Source: Deinococcus psychrotolerans (GTDB lineage Bacteria; Deinococcota; Deinococci; Deinococcales; Deinococcaceae). From it: DNA of 64,000 nucleotides. Shown piece by piece: positions 1-8,860 of the stretch. The notes beneath the pieces were generated by a model that made no database searches, had not been told where the DNA came from, and saw only the letters and a list, made by a program, of their open reading frames with translations. Made by a program: the position numbers and the translations under genes. Within the stretch, counting starts at the first letter, position 1. Each line of letters begins with the position of its first letter. Location: assembly GCF_003860465.1 (NCBI RefSeq), contig NZ_CP034185.1:124001-188000 (forward strand), given 5' to 3'.

Positions 1-575
1 CAGTGCCGCTTCAAGCGCTGCTGACCGGGGCGAGCCTCCTGCTGGTGCTGGCCTTCGTGCTGGTGATGAACAGCTACCCCGATCCGCGCAGCGGGCTGCC
101 ACGCGGCATTCCGGTGCCGGTGCTGCTGATGCTGGGGGTGACGGCCATCATGATGTGGGTGGTGCGGGCCACCCGTTTTGGCCGCTACGTGTTCGCCTAC
201 GGCGGCAACCCCGAAGCGGCGCGGCTGGCCGGCATCAACACCAAACGCCTGACCATCATGGTGTTCGGCTTGATGGGGCTGCTGGCCGCCCTCGCCGGAG
301 CCATTCAGACCGCCCGCCTCAACGCCGGAACCAACTCCACCGGCACGCTGGCCGAGCTGAGCGTCATCGCCGCAGCCGTCATCGGCGGCACCTCGCTCTC
401 GGGCGGCACCGGCAGCATTCCCGGCGCATTTTTGGGGGCCATTTTGATGGCGAGTCTCATTAACGGCATGTTGCTCCTCGACCTCCCCAGCGCTTGGCAA
501 AACGTGGTGCAGGGCCTGGTGCTGATGTTGGCGGTCACGCTGGACGTGCTGGTTCAAAAGCGGCGGGCCAAATGA
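1..575 (+). CDS. xylH: Sugar ABC transporter permease, C-terminal part (XylH-type)
   Basis: This is the C-terminal 190 or so residues of an inner-membrane permease of the ribose/xylose (RbsC/XylH) family; the start lies upstream of the window. Several hydrophobic helices are visible, together with the family's typical stretch around [19 protein letters not shown] and the small-residue-rich segment near [16 protein letters not shown]. The stop codon overlaps the ATG of the next gene (ATGA), so it is translationally coupled to the ATP-binding protein. The following xylose isomerase and xylulokinase point to D-xylose as substrate; the substrate itself is inferred from context, the family from sequence. 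Confidence 0.9.
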   Translation, partial: VPLQALLTGASLLLVLAFVLVMNSYPDPRSGLPRGIPVPVLLMLGVTAIMMWVVRATRFGRYVFAYGGNPEAARLAGINTKRLTIMVFGLMGLLAALAGAIQTARLNAGTNSTGTLAELSVIAAAVIGGTSLSGGTGSIPGAFLGAILMASLINGMLLLDLPSAWQNVVQGLVLMLAVTLDVLVQKRRAK

Positions 576-1339
576 GCATGGCGACTCAAGCGCCACTGAT
601 CGAGACGCGCGGCATCTCCAAGAGCTTCGGCGGCATTCACGCGCTCCAAGACGTGAGCGTAGCGCTGGCCCCCGGCGAAGTGCTGGGCCTGCTGGGCCAC
701 AACGGCGCGGGCAAATCCACCCTTATCAAAATGCTTTCGGGGGCCTACACGCCCGACGCCGGACAGATTTTGATGAACGGCCAAGAAGTGCGCCTGAGCA
801 GTCCGCGCACCGCTCAGAACTTGGGCATCGAGACGATTTACCAGAATCTGGCGCTGGCCGACAATCTGGACGTGGCCGCCAACATCTTCTTGGGCCGCGA
901 ACTGCTGCGCGGCGGAACGCTGGATGAAGACACCATGGAACTCGAATCGCGCAAGGTGCTTGACCGCCTCAAGGTCAACTTGCCCGATCTCAAGAAGCCG
1001 GTCTTTAATTTTTCCGGCGGGCAGCGCCAGTGCATCGCCATCAGCCGGGCCATTTATTTCAAGGCCAAAGTGCTGATTATGGACGAGCCGACCGCCGCGC
1101 TGGGGCCGCAGGAAACCGCACAGGTCAATGAACTGATCCAGTCGCTCAAACAGGAGGGCGTGGGCATTTTCCTGATCAGCCACGACCTGCACGACGTCTT
1201 TGATCTGGCTGACCGCGTGACGGTCATGAAAAACGGCCAGGTGGTCGGCAGCGCCCTGACCTCGCAGATTACCCAAGACGAAGTGCTGGAAATGATCATT
1301 GCCGGAAAGTTGCCGCGCCGCGAGGTACTGACGCCCTAG
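572..1339 (+). CDS. xylG: Sugar ABC transporter ATP-binding protein (XylG-type, single domain)
   Basis: Cytoplasmic ATPase that would drive the adjacent permease. It shows Walker [10 protein letters not shown], the signature FSGGQRQ and Walker [12 protein letters not shown], followed by the switch His in LISHDLHDV. It has one nucleotide-binding domain of about 255 residues, whereas enterobacterial XylG and RbsA carry two fused domains (about 500 residues), so a homodimer is likely. The start chosen is the ATG overlapping the stop of the permease gene (ATGA), giving MSMATQAPL; a second ATG six bases later is possible. It lies 94 bp upstream of xylA in the same operon. Confidence 0.9.
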   Translation: MSMATQAPLIETRGISKSFGGIHALQDVSVALAPGEVLGLLGHNGAGKSTLIKMLSGAYTPDAGQILMNGQEVRLSSPRTAQNLGIETIYQNLALADNLDVAANIFLGRELLRGGTLDEDTMELESRKVLDRLKVNLPDLKKPVFNFSGGQRQCIAISRAIYFKAKVLIMDEPTAALGPQETAQVNELIQSLKQEGVGIFLISHDLHDVFDLADRVTVMKNGQVVGSALTSQITQDEVLEMIIAGKLPRREVLTP

Positions 1340-1433
1340 CGCAAATTTTCTTTTCGTTCGAGCCAGATTTCAGTTTGAAGCCAGCCAATTTAAAGCCAGG
1401 CAGAAAGCCGCCCAGTTTGCATCAAGGAGACAC

Positions 1434-2600
1434 ATGACCGAATTCACCCCCACCCCCGCAGATCAGTTCACCTTCGGCCTCTGGACGGTCGGCAGCATTG
1501 GCCGTGACCCATTCGGTGAACCGACCCGCAAACCGCTGAGCGCTCCCTACATCGTGCAGAGGCTCGCTGAGCTGGGCGCTTACGGCGTCAACCTCCACGA
1601 TAACGATCTGGTGCCGATCGACGCCAGCGCCGCTGAGCGTGACCGTCTCGTCTCGGACTTTAAGGCGGCCCTTAACGATCACGGTCTCAAGGTGCCGATG
1701 GCGACCACCAACCTGTTTACCGATCCAGCGTTCAAAGATGGGGCCTTTACCTCTGCCGACGCCCGCGTCCGGGCTTACGCGCTGCAAAAAACCATGCTGA
1801 GCATGGATCTGGGCCACGAACTCGGCGCAGACGTCTACGATTTCTGGGGCGGGCGTGAGGGCACCGAGGTGGACGCGGGCGGCAAACTGCTCGATTCGCT
1901 GGCCTGGTTCCGCGACAGCCTCAACTTTCTGGCCGACTACAGCGAGTCGCAGGGCTACAACTACAAATTCGTACTCGAACCCAAGCCCAACGAGCCGCGC
2001 GGCGATATTTTCTTTCCGACGGCGGGCAGCATGCTCGGCTTTATCGCCACGCTGGACAAACCAGACCGCTTCGGAGTCAACCCAGAATTCGCCCACGACA
2101 CCATGGCGGGTCTGAATTTTGCGCACGCGGTGGCGCAGGTGATCGACGCAGGCAAGCTGTTTCACATTGACCTCAACGATCAGAAAATGGGCCGCTTCGA
2201 CCAGGATCTGCGTTTCGGGGCCGAGAACATCAAGACGGCCTTCTTTTTGGTCAAACTGCTGGAAGACACGCACTACAGCGGCATGAAGCACTTTGACGCC
2301 CACGCCCTGAGAACCGAGGATGAAGCGGGCGTGTGGGCGTTTGCCAAGGGCTGTATGCGAACCTACCTGATGCTGAAGGAAAAAGCACGCCAATTTAACG
2401 ACGACAGCGAGATTCAAGCGGCGCTGAGCGCCTACCGGGTGGAGGACAGCGAACTGGAGGCGCTGAGCAAGAAGTTCAGCCCCGAGAACGCGCAAGCGCT
2501 CAAGAGCCGCACCTTTGACCGCTCAGCACTGGGCACACGCGGCCCCGGCCTGGAGCACCTCGATCAGCTCACCATCGATCTGATTCTGGGAATGCGTTGA
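1434..2600 (+). CDS. xylA: Xylose isomerase
   Basis: Converts D-xylose to D-xylulose in the cytoplasm. The 388-residue length matches the shorter class I (actinobacterial/Thermus type) isomerases. The catalytic His is seen near residue 55 in GVNLHDND, the metal-binding region in [10 protein letters not shown] and [12 protein letters not shown], and further acidic/His ligands in NPEFAHDTM and LFHIDLNDQ. An AAGGAG ribosome site lies about 8 bases upstream of the ATG. Its stop overlaps the TTG start of xylB (TTGA), so both enzymes are co-translated and pass xylose to xylulose-5-phosphate. Confidence 0.97.
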   Translation: MTEFTPTPADQFTFGLWTVGSIGRDPFGEPTRKPLSAPYIVQRLAELGAYGVNLHDNDLVPIDASAAERDRLVSDFKAALNDHGLKVPMATTNLFTDPAFKDGAFTSADARVRAYALQKTMLSMDLGHELGADVYDFWGGREGTEVDAGGKLLDSLAWFRDSLNFLADYSESQGYNYKFVLEPKPNEPRGDIFFPTAGSMLGFIATLDKPDRFGVNPEFAHDTMAGLNFAHAVAQVIDAGKLFHIDLNDQKMGRFDQDLRFGAENIKTAFFLVKLLEDTHYSGMKHFDAHALRTEDEAGVWAFAKGCMRTYLMLKEKARQFNDDSEIQAALSAYRVEDSELEALSKKFSPENAQALKSRTFDRSALGTRGPGLEHLDQLTIDLILGMR

Positions 2601-4072
2601 CGCCGGACGGTGTGGACGTGGTGCTGGGCCTAGACCTCGGCACCAGCGGCGTGAAGGTGGTGGCGCTGAGTGCGGCGGGCGAGGTAATGGCGCAGGCCCT
2701 CAGGCCTTATCCGCTGCTGACCCCCCAAGCCGGCTGGACGGAGCAGCGACCCAGAGACTGGACGGCGGCAACCTTGGAAGCGCTGGGCGACGTGAGCGAT
2801 CAGCTTAAGGGGGCGGGCCACACGCCCTTGGCCTTGGGCCTCAGCGGACAGATGCACGGCGCGGTCTTTTTGGACGCTGAGGGCGACGTGATTCGCCCCG
2901 CGCCGCTGTGGAATGACCAGCGCACCGGGGCGGCGGTGGCCGAGATCGAAGCTGCCATTCCCCGCGCCGAACTGATTGCCCGCACCGGCAACAGGGCCGT
3001 GAGCGGCTTTCAGCTTCCCAAACTGCTGTGGCTGCGCTCCGCCGAACCGCAAAACTTTGCCCGCGTGCGCCGGGTGCTGCTGCCCAAAGATTACCTCGGC
3101 TTTCTGCTGACCGGACAGGCCCGCACCGAGCCGTCCGACGCTTCGGGCATTGGGGCGCTGAATCTGACGACCAAAACTTGGGATAAAGACGTGCTGAACG
3201 CTCTTAAGCTGGACGCCGATCTGTTTCCCGAGGTGGTGGAATCGTGGGCAGTGGTCGGCCAGCTTTTGCCGGAGATGGCCAGCGCAACCGGCCTTCCGGC
3301 GGGCCTACCCATCATCGCGGGCGGCGGCGACAACGCGGCGGCGGGCGTGGCGCTGGGACTGTCCAGCGGGCGGCCGGAACTCGGCAGCGTCAGCCTCGGC
3401 ACCAGCGGGGTGCTGTTCGCGCCTCTCGCTGAGCCGACGCCCGACCCTTTGGGGCGCGTGCATTTGTTTGCCCATGCCGACGGCGGCTACAACCTGCTGG
3501 GTGTGACCCTCAGCGCGGCGGGAGCGCTGCAATGGTTCCGCGACAAGCTGGCCCCCGAGACGCCCTTCCAAACCCTGCTGGACGAAGCCGCCGGAATTCA
3601 GTCTGCCGAGGGCGTCACCTTTTTGCCGTTTTTGTCGGGCGAGCGCAGCCCCCACATGAATCCCGATCTGCGGGCCAGTTTCAGCGGGCTGAGCTTGTCG
3701 CATGGCCGCCCGCAGATGGTCAGAGCGCTGCTGGAGGGCACCGCCTTCGCGCTGGCCGACACGTATGACGTGATGCGGCCACTGTCTGGCCTCACAACTT
3801 TGCTGGCTACCGGCGGCGGCGCTCGCAGCGCCTTTTGGCTGGGTCTGGTGGCGGGGGCGCTGGGGCTAGAGGTGCAGCAAACTGCTCGCGAACCCGGCGC
3901 TGCCGAGGGCGCGGCGGTGCTGGCCATGCCCGCTGCCGGACTGTACGGCTCGGTGCAGGCGGCCATGATGACGCTGGCTCCCAGCGGGCAAGCGGTGGCG
4001 GCAGTGGACGTTGCCGAGGGCCTAAGCGCTTACCAAGCGGCCCGCCAGCAAGCGGTGGGGGAGAGCATCTAG
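2597..4072 (+). CDS. xylB: Xylulokinase (FGGY family)
   Basis: ATP-dependent kinase making D-xylulose-5-phosphate for the pentose phosphate pathway. The N-terminal FGGY domain begins [14 protein letters not shown] and contains SGQMHGAVF, diagnostic of xylulokinases. The catalytic Asp lies in [11 protein letters not shown] at about residue 240, and the C-terminal ATPase fold carries [12 protein letters not shown]. The TTG start at 2597 overlaps the xylA stop; a GTG at 2612 is an alternative. Length 491 residues is normal. It is the last gene of the xylose operon and is followed by a strong hairpin. Confidence 0.96.
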   Translation: MTPDGVDVVLGLDLGTSGVKVVALSAAGEVMAQALRPYPLLTPQAGWTEQRPRDWTAATLEALGDVSDQLKGAGHTPLALGLSGQMHGAVFLDAEGDVIRPAPLWNDQRTGAAVAEIEAAIPRAELIARTGNRAVSGFQLPKLLWLRSAEPQNFARVRRVLLPKDYLGFLLTGQARTEPSDASGIGALNLTTKTWDKDVLNALKLDADLFPEVVESWAVVGQLLPEMASATGLPAGLPIIAGGGDNAAAGVALGLSSGRPELGSVSLGTSGVLFAPLAEPTPDPLGRVHLFAHADGGYNLLGVTLSAAGALQWFRDKLAPETPFQTLLDEAAGIQSAEGVTFLPFLSGERSPHMNPDLRASFSGLSLSHGRPQMVRALLEGTAFALADTYDVMRPLSGLTTLLATGGGARSAFWLGLVAGALGLEVQQTAREPGAAEGAAVLAMPAAGLYGSVQAAMMTLAPSGQAVAAVDVAEGLSAYQAARQQAVGESI

Positions 4073-4121
4073 ATTCCAACCATTTCGGCAGTTGTGGTTA
4101 CCGCGCTACTAGAGCCTTTGA

Positions 4122-4158
4122 GAGGATGGCTGAGCAAGAAGCACGCTCAGCCATCCTC
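4122..4158 (+). terminator. Hairpin after the xylose operon
   Basis: Fourteen-bp perfect inverted repeat (arms 4122-4135 and 4145-4158, GAGGATGGCTGAGC and its complement) with a 9-base loop, 50 bp after the xylB stop. There is no long T tract, only ATTTC, so termination efficiency is uncertain. The rest of the 4073-4398 gap holds the Fnr-like box listed separately and no gene I can support. Confidence 0.6.
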
Positions 4159-4296
4159 CATTTCAGCGACACACGCGGCTGAACGCACAACGTCAGGGCC
4201 GCTGCAAAGTCGTGTCCGGTTTCCAAACAGCTTAAGATCGTTGAGGCCAGTGGCGACAGATCGGCGGCAAAACCTTCCACCCTTGCCCCAGCGACC

Positions 4297-4310
4297 TTGA
4301 CCTAAGTCAT
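4297..4310. promoter_or_regulatory. Fnr/Dnr-like palindrome TTGAC-N4-GTCAT
   Basis: TTGAC CTAA GTCAT is one base short of a perfect palindrome with the half-site and 4-base spacing of Fnr/Dnr/NnrR boxes (TTGAT/C-N4-A/GTCAA). It lies about 90 bp upstream of the four-gene unit that ends with a Crp/Fnr-family regulator, so autoregulation is plausible. The site is seen directly; the link to that regulator is inference. Confidence 0.5.
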
Positions 4311-4398
4311 GGACAAGCAAAGCAAAGCTGATCAGATTGGAGGGGTGACCCACGTGATCACCAACCACCACTCATTTCCCAAAAGGTAAGGAGCCTCG

Positions 4399-4788
4399 AT
4401 GAATGTTTTGGAAGCCGTCAATATCTTGCTGGTGGGCCTGTGGATGGGAATGTATTTGTTTACGACCTTCATTGTCAGTCCAGCATTTTCAGATTTTTTT
4501 CCAGACGCGCAGATACGTCGCGCCCGCCGGACGAGTGTGGGCAAGGCTTACGCCCGCGTCGCGGGGCCGCTGATGCTGGGGCTGGCGCTGATCATTTTTG
4601 CTCAGGGCTGGCAGGGAGGCTTCTCGGCGGCTCTGCTCACTGAATTTGGAGCGCTGCTGCTGATGGTCTCGCTGGTGGGCTGGCATGTGCTTCAGGCACG
4701 CAGTGAGCAGCGCCCGCCGCCGCGCTGGGCCACCCACACGGCGCTGACGGCAGGCTTGGTGCTGTGCGGCGCGGCGGTGATGACGTGA
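4399..4788 (+). CDS. Small integral membrane protein, four predicted helices
   Basis: The 129-residue product has four hydrophobic segments (roughly residues 5-25, 52-68, 75-95 and 110-127) separated by short polar loops, including a basic loop around RRARRTSVGKAY. I do not recognise the family with confidence; it resembles small cytochrome-associated or CopD-like membrane proteins in architecture only. The stop overlaps the GTG start of the truncated haemoglobin gene (GTGA), and an AGGTAAGGAG ribosome site precedes the ATG. Co-translation with a globin suggests a role in handling oxygen or nitric oxide at the membrane, which is inference from context. Confidence 0.75.
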   Translation: MNVLEAVNILLVGLWMGMYLFTTFIVSPAFSDFFPDAQIRRARRTSVGKAYARVAGPLMLGLALIIFAQGWQGGFSAALLTEFGALLLMVSLVGWHVLQARSEQRPPPRWATHTALTAGLVLCGAAVMT

Positions 4789-5195
4789 CTGCGCCCGTTA
4801 CGGCGGGCCGTCTGTTTGACCAGATCGGTGAAATCACATTGCGGCGAGTGCTGTGGCTTTTTTACGAGCGGGTAATGCAAGACGAGCTGCTCGCGCCCGT
4901 CTTCCGTGCCAAACTCGGCACCTTTCCGAAAGACGGCTGGCCGGTACACATGACCCGCCTCGAAGGCTTTTGGCGGGCCACGACAGGCGGGCCGAGCACT
5001 TACCGGGGCCAACCCGGGCCAGCCCACCAGGGCCACGGCCTGGAAGCCCAGCATTTTGAGCGCTGGCTGGCGCTTTGGGACAAGACTTTACGTGAGCAGC
5101 TTGACCCGCCCGAAGCCGAGGCGCTTCTCAAGATGGCCAGCCGAATGCGCGTCAATCTGGAGCGCTTCGCTACCCTCCCCCTGGATAAGCCGTGA
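4785..5195 (+). CDS. Truncated haemoglobin (group III-like)
   Basis: A 136-residue globin of the 2/2 truncated class. The N-terminal helix region FDQIGEITLRRVLWLFYERVM, the LAPVFRAKL segment and FERWLALWDKTL fit group III truncated globins; His in PVHMTRLEGFW and AHQGHGLE are candidate haem-pocket residues. The chosen GTG start overlaps the upstream stop, and its own stop overlaps the GTG of the cupin gene, so the cluster is tightly coupled. Truncated globins bind O2 or NO and often sit with Fnr/Dnr-type regulators, as here. A function in nitrosative or low-oxygen stress is inferred. Confidence 0.88.
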   Translation: MTAPVTAGRLFDQIGEITLRRVLWLFYERVMQDELLAPVFRAKLGTFPKDGWPVHMTRLEGFWRATTGGPSTYRGQPGPAHQGHGLEAQHFERWLALWDKTLREQLDPPEAEALLKMASRMRVNLERFATLPLDKP

Positions 5196-5461
5196 AGCGG
5201 GCCGAGCCTCCACAGATCATCACCGCAACCCCACATGGCCGGGTGCTGCGTTTCACGTTCGCGGCGGGTGAAGGCGTACCGACCCACAAGCATCCCGGCG
5301 CTCAGGTGGTCGTCACGGTACTGAGCGGTCAGGTCGAGGTGACGGCTGAAGAGAGCTGCACGCTCAAGGCCGCCGAAATCCTGACGCACGACGGAGACCA
5401 GCCGCTGTCGCTGTTCGCCACCCAAGACAGCAGCGTGGTGGTGACGTTGATCCACCGCTGA
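5192..5461 (+). CDS. Small cupin-domain protein
   Basis: An 89-residue single cupin barrel. The first cupin motif appears as GEGVPTHKHPGAQVVVTVLSG, with two His as likely metal ligands, and the second as LTHDGDQPLSLFA. The GTG start overlaps the globin stop (GTGA). Such mini-cupins usually bind a metal and act as sensors or small dioxygenases; no substrate can be assigned. A 12-bp sequence overlapping its stop codon is repeated 16 bp downstream (5453-5464 and 5469-5480). Confidence 0.85.
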   Translation: MKRAEPPQIITATPHGRVLRFTFAAGEGVPTHKHPGAQVVVTVLSGQVEVTAEESCTLKAAEILTHDGDQPLSLFATQDSSVVVTLIHR

Positions 5462-5530
5462 GTTGGTTCACCGCTGAGTTAATCGAACCCTGAAACCATT
5501 TTGGCTTGCCGGTATGGCAGCATAAGCGCT

Positions 5531-6220
5531 GTGAGTGAACGCGCCCTTGAGTTGCTGAGCCGGACAGTGATGTTTGGTGGAGCGCAGCCCGCAGTCCTGC
5601 GCCCCTTGGCAGCGCTGGGCAGCTTCCGCAGCTTGAAGCGCGGAGACATGCTCTTTCACGCCGGTGACGTGACCGAGTCGCTGCACATCGTCAGCGCAGG
5701 GAGCGTGCGGGTTTACCGCTTGGCGCGGAACGGAACACGTGAGCTGACGCTGCACGTCGAAGGGCCCCGGCAAGTCGTGGCGGGAGTGGCCGCTTTTCAA
5801 AATCAGGCCAGGTATCCAGCTTACGCGCAAGCTCTTCAGTCGCCCACCGAGCTGCTGCTGCTGCCGATCGAAGCGGTGCGACAAGCGGTTTTCCATGCGC
5901 CGGATCTGGCCCAGTCGGTGATCGCCGCTTTTGCCCGCAAGCAGGCCGAGCTGTTGTCGAGAATTGACCGCCTCGTCTTCAGTGAACTCAGCGAGCGCCT
6001 CGCCGTGTATCTGCTGGCGCACGCCGACTCGCCCCACGCTCTACCCACCAACAGCGAACTGGCGGCCCTCCTCGGGACGGTGCCGGAGCTGGTCAGCCGC
6101 AAGTTGGGCGAGTTCTACCGCTTGGGCCTCATCAACATCGAGCGCCGAACCGTGGTGGCCTTCGACAAAACCGAACTCACTCGGCTGGCCCATACGGGCG
6201 AGGGACACACCCATGGATAA
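5531..6220 (+). CDS. Crp/Fnr-family transcriptional regulator lacking cysteines
   Basis: About 229 residues: an N-terminal cyclic-nucleotide-like beta-barrel (FRSLKRGDMLFHAGDVTES, then SAGSVRVYRL), a dimerisation helix and a C-terminal winged helix with TNSELAALLGTVPELVSRKLGEF as the recognition helix. There is not a single cysteine, so it is not an iron-sulphur FNR; haem- or ligand-sensing DNR-type behaviour is more likely. The GTG at 5531 gives the conserved start; a TTG at 5501 would add ten residues. It closes the globin/cupin unit and may act on the palindrome at 4297. The C-terminus is His-rich (GEGHTHG). Confidence 0.9.
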   Translation: MSERALELLSRTVMFGGAQPAVLRPLAALGSFRSLKRGDMLFHAGDVTESLHIVSAGSVRVYRLARNGTRELTLHVEGPRQVVAGVAAFQNQARYPAYAQALQSPTELLLLPIEAVRQAVFHAPDLAQSVIAAFARKQAELLSRIDRLVFSELSERLAVYLLAHADSPHALPTNSELAALLGTVPELVSRKLGEFYRLGLINIERRTVVAFDKTELTRLAHTGEGHTHG

Positions 6221-6244
6221 CAGCTGGAGCGGAACGCAATCGCT

Positions 6245-6751
6245 TTATGGGTAGCGCTCCGACAAGACTTGCAGGTGCGCCCGCTCGTGGCCCAACAGGA
6301 TATGGGCCAGCGCCCGCACACTGAAGGGATGGCCGCTGGCAACGCCGCGCCGCGCCCAAGCGTCGGGGGTGAGCTGGCGCAGCAGCAGGAGATTGCTGGC
6401 CCTCGCCGCTTGAAATCCGGCCAGCACTTCTTCCAGATTCACCGCGTCAAAGTCGCTGGCCGCCATCCAGTCGTCTTGCTCCATACCGGGCAGCGGCGCG
6501 GGGTCGGCGCGGGCAAACCACAGCGCCCGGAAGCCGAACAGCCGCTCGGTGTCGGCCATGTGGCCCACCACTTGCCGCACGCTCCATTTGCCCGGCGCAT
6601 AACGGAAACCAGGGCGGTCTGCGTACCTCAAAATGGCCTGACGGGTCACGTCGGCCTGCACCTGCATGGCGCTCAGCACGTCGTCTTCCGGCGCGAGGTC
6701 AACGTAGCGGGCGTAAAAAGGGGGGCAGTCGGCGGATTGAGAGCGGGCCAT
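6245..6751 (-). CDS. DinB-family putative metal-dependent protein
   Basis: A 168-residue four-helix-bundle protein of the DinB/YfiT family, strongly expanded in Deinococcus. The expected metal-binding His residues are visible in QVVGHMADTERL and in HILLGHERAHL near the C-terminus, and WSVRQVVGHMADTE is the family hallmark. The ATG at 6751 was chosen because longer versions would run across the divergent gene at 6791. DinB proteins are DNA-damage-inducible and some use thiol cofactors such as bacillithiol; the activity of this one is unknown. Confidence 0.9.
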   Translation of the reverse strand: MARSQSADCPPFYARYVDLAPEDDVLSAMQVQADVTRQAILRYADRPGFRYAPGKWSVRQVVGHMADTERLFGFRALWFARADPAPLPGMEQDDWMAASDFDAVNLEEVLAGFQAARASNLLLLRQLTPDAWARRGVASGHPFSVRALAHILLGHERAHLQVLSERYP

Positions 6752-6790
6752 AGCCTCACCATAGCGCCGCTTCTTGGCTAAACTGAAGCC

Positions 6791-7711
6791 ATGACGATTG
6801 GCGAACACCTGAGCAAATTCGGCGGCTTGCAGGTCACGCCCTGGGAACCCGGGCAGCCGCTGGGCGACACCGTGACCACCATTCACCGCATCAGCGTGGA
6901 GTACGACGAGAAAACGAGCTGGACGGACAAGTTTCGGGCGTTTCTGACTTTGCCGAATGTGGAAAACAGTCAGGGCTTGGTGGTCGGGATGTGGAGTGCC
7001 GAAGCGGGTGAGGACGCGGCCCCCGACGAGATGGTGGAAGCGCTGGTGGCTGCCCACGCCCAGCTTCCCCGTTTGCGGGCGCTGTTTATCGGCGACATCA
7101 CCTACGAGGAAAACGAGGTGTCGTGGATCGTGCAGGCCGACCTCTCACCGATTCTGAGCGCTTATCCGCAGCTCACCCATCTGGGCATTCGCGGGGGCAA
7201 CAACCTCAGCCTCGGCCAAGTCTCGCTGCCACAGCTGCGCGAGCTGACTCTTCAAGCGGGTGGCCTCAGCGCCGAAGTGGTGCGCGAAGTGGTCACGGCC
7301 AACTTGCCCAAGCTGGAGCATCTGGAGCTGTATCTGGGCACCGAGGAGTACGGCTCCACCAACGCCGCCGACGATCTGACGCCGCTGCTCGACGGCCAGC
7401 GCTTTCCGGCGCTCAAGTATCTGGGCCTGAAAAACAGCGACCACCAAGACGAGATCGCCCAGATGTTCGCCCACGCCCCGATTTTGGATCAGCTTGAGAC
7501 ACTCGACCTGTCGCTCGGCGTACTGACCGACGAGGGCGCAGCGGCTTTGCTGGGCAGCGAGCGCGTCAAAACCCTCAAAAAGCTGGATGTCAGCCACCAC
7601 TTTTGCAGCACCGAGATGATGCAGCAGCTTAAAGCCCTGCCGATTGAAGTGGACGCCTCCGAGCAGCAAGACGAGGAAGACGATTGGCGGTTCGTGGCGC
7701 TGGGAGAATGA
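6791..7711 (+). CDS. STM4015-family leucine-rich-repeat protein
   Basis: A 306-residue protein. After an N-terminal region (FRAFLTLPNVENSQGLVVGMW) come irregular leucine-rich repeats such as LSAYPQLTHLGIRGGNNLSL, LPKLEHLELYLG and LETLDLSLGVLTDEGAAALL, ending in an acidic tail. Content and position, followed by four genes in fixed order, match the STM4015 member of the STM4011-STM4015 neighbourhood named after Salmonella loci. A TAAACT -10-like box ends 7 bases before the ATG and no ribosome site is visible, suggesting a leaderless transcript. LRR proteins usually bind other proteins, so it may be the recognition subunit. Function unknown. Confidence 0.85.
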   Translation: MTIGEHLSKFGGLQVTPWEPGQPLGDTVTTIHRISVEYDEKTSWTDKFRAFLTLPNVENSQGLVVGMWSAEAGEDAAPDEMVEALVAAHAQLPRLRALFIGDITYEENEVSWIVQADLSPILSAYPQLTHLGIRGGNNLSLGQVSLPQLRELTLQAGGLSAEVVREVVTANLPKLEHLELYLGTEEYGSTNAADDLTPLLDGQRFPALKYLGLKNSDHQDEIAQMFAHAPILDQLETLDLSLGVLTDEGAAALLGSERVKTLKKLDVSHHFCSTEMMQQLKALPIEVDASEQQDEEDDWRFVALGE

Positions 7712-7735
7712 AGCCGTTTTGACGACAGGTCTTCC

Positions 7736-8860
7736 GTGAATCCCCCGCCCCGTGACGTGCTGCTGATCGCCCTGCCGCAGGGCCGCCGCGCCCGCGCTTT
7801 TCAGGACAGCTTGCGCGGCCTCGGCTGGCCCCCAGCGCGGGTGATTTCGTATCTCGACTTGCTGGCGGGGCGGGTGAAGCTGGCAGATGAAGTGCGCCGA
7901 GGCAGCGTGGTGCGGTTTGAATCCACTGGTGAGGACATAGAAACCGAACTGGCCCTGATTGAGCTGGGCGGCGGCCAGCCCGCAGACCTCGCGGCGGGCG
8001 AACTGGCCGACTCAGCCGCTTGGTACGCGGGGTTCAGCGCCGTGCTGCGGCAGCTCGACGCCGATCTCAGCAGCGCCCCGCCGCACAGCCGAATGCACGT
8101 GACCGACCACATCCTGACCATGTTCGACAAGCCCGCCACCCACGCCCGTTTGCAAGCGGCGGGCGTGGCCGTGCCGGACGCGCTGCCGGAAGTCCATTCG
8201 TTGGATGAGTTGCTGGAAGCGGCTGGGCAGCGCGGCTGGTCGCGGGTGTTCGTCAAGCTGGCTTACGGCTCCAGCGCGTCGGGGGCGGTGGCCTTGCAGT
8301 GGCAGGGCAAACGGGTCAGCGCCGTGACCACCGTGCGGCGAGACAGCAGGCGGCTCTACAACTCGCGGTGGCTGGTGCGGCTCCATACTTGGGCAGAAGT
8401 GGCCGAGCTGATCGACGCTCTCGCCCCGCAGCGCCTGCACGTGGAGCGCTGGCTGCCCAAAGCCAACGTCGCCAAAACCGAGAACAGCGGCGGCGGCAGC
8501 ATCGATCTGCGGGTGGTGGTCATCGGCGGGCGGGCGCAGCACACCTTGGTCAGGCAAGCGCAGGGGCCGATCACCAATTTGCATTTGGGCAACAAGCACG
8601 GTGGCAATCAGCGCGGCGACGTGGCTGCTCTGCTGGCGGCAGTGGGCGAGGAGCGCTGGGCAGCAGTGCAGCAAACCTGTCAAGCTGCCCTCACCGCCTT
8701 TCCCGGCGCTCTTTACGGCGGCGTGGACGTGCTGCTGACCCCGAATTGGAAGCGCCACGCGGTCTTGGAAGTCAACGCTTTTGGAGATTATCACCGGGGC
8801 GTTTTGGTGGACGGTCAAGACACTTACGCGGCGGAGCTGGCCGCACTGGGGCCGCTTTGA
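7736..8860 (+). CDS. STM4014-family ATP-grasp-like protein
   Basis: A 374-residue protein with ATP-grasp features: VFVKLAYGSSASGAVAL (nucleotide-binding strand and Gly-rich loop), SIDLRVVVIGGRAQHTLVRQ, and LEVNAFGDYHRG near the C-terminus, where the Glu and Asn would bind magnesium. ATP-grasp enzymes ligate a carboxylate to an amine or thiol through an acyl-phosphate. The substrate is not known for this family. GTG start 24 bp after the LRR gene; the stop overlaps the next start (TGATG). The neighbouring radical SAM enzymes suggest a modification pathway. Confidence 0.85.
   Translation: MNPPPRDVLLIALPQGRRARAFQDSLRGLGWPPARVISYLDLLAGRVKLADEVRRGSVVRFESTGEDIETELALIELGGGQPADLAAGELADSAAWYAGFSAVLRQLDADLSSAPPHSRMHVTDHILTMFDKPATHARLQAAGVAVPDALPEVHSLDELLEAAGQRGWSRVFVKLAYGSSASGAVALQWQGKRVSAVTTVRRDSRRLYNSRWLVRLHTWAEVAELIDALAPQRLHVERWLPKANVAKTENSGGGSIDLRVVVIGGRAQHTLVRQAQGPITNLHLGNKHGGNQRGDVAALLAAVGEERWAAVQQTCQAALTAFPGALYGGVDVLLTPNWKRHAVLEVNAFGDYHRGVLVDGQDTYAAELAALGPL

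Noticed and set aside
4344..4362. GGTGA-N9-TCACC repeat near the membrane-protein gene
   Set aside because: Only five bases per arm; likely chance in this composition.
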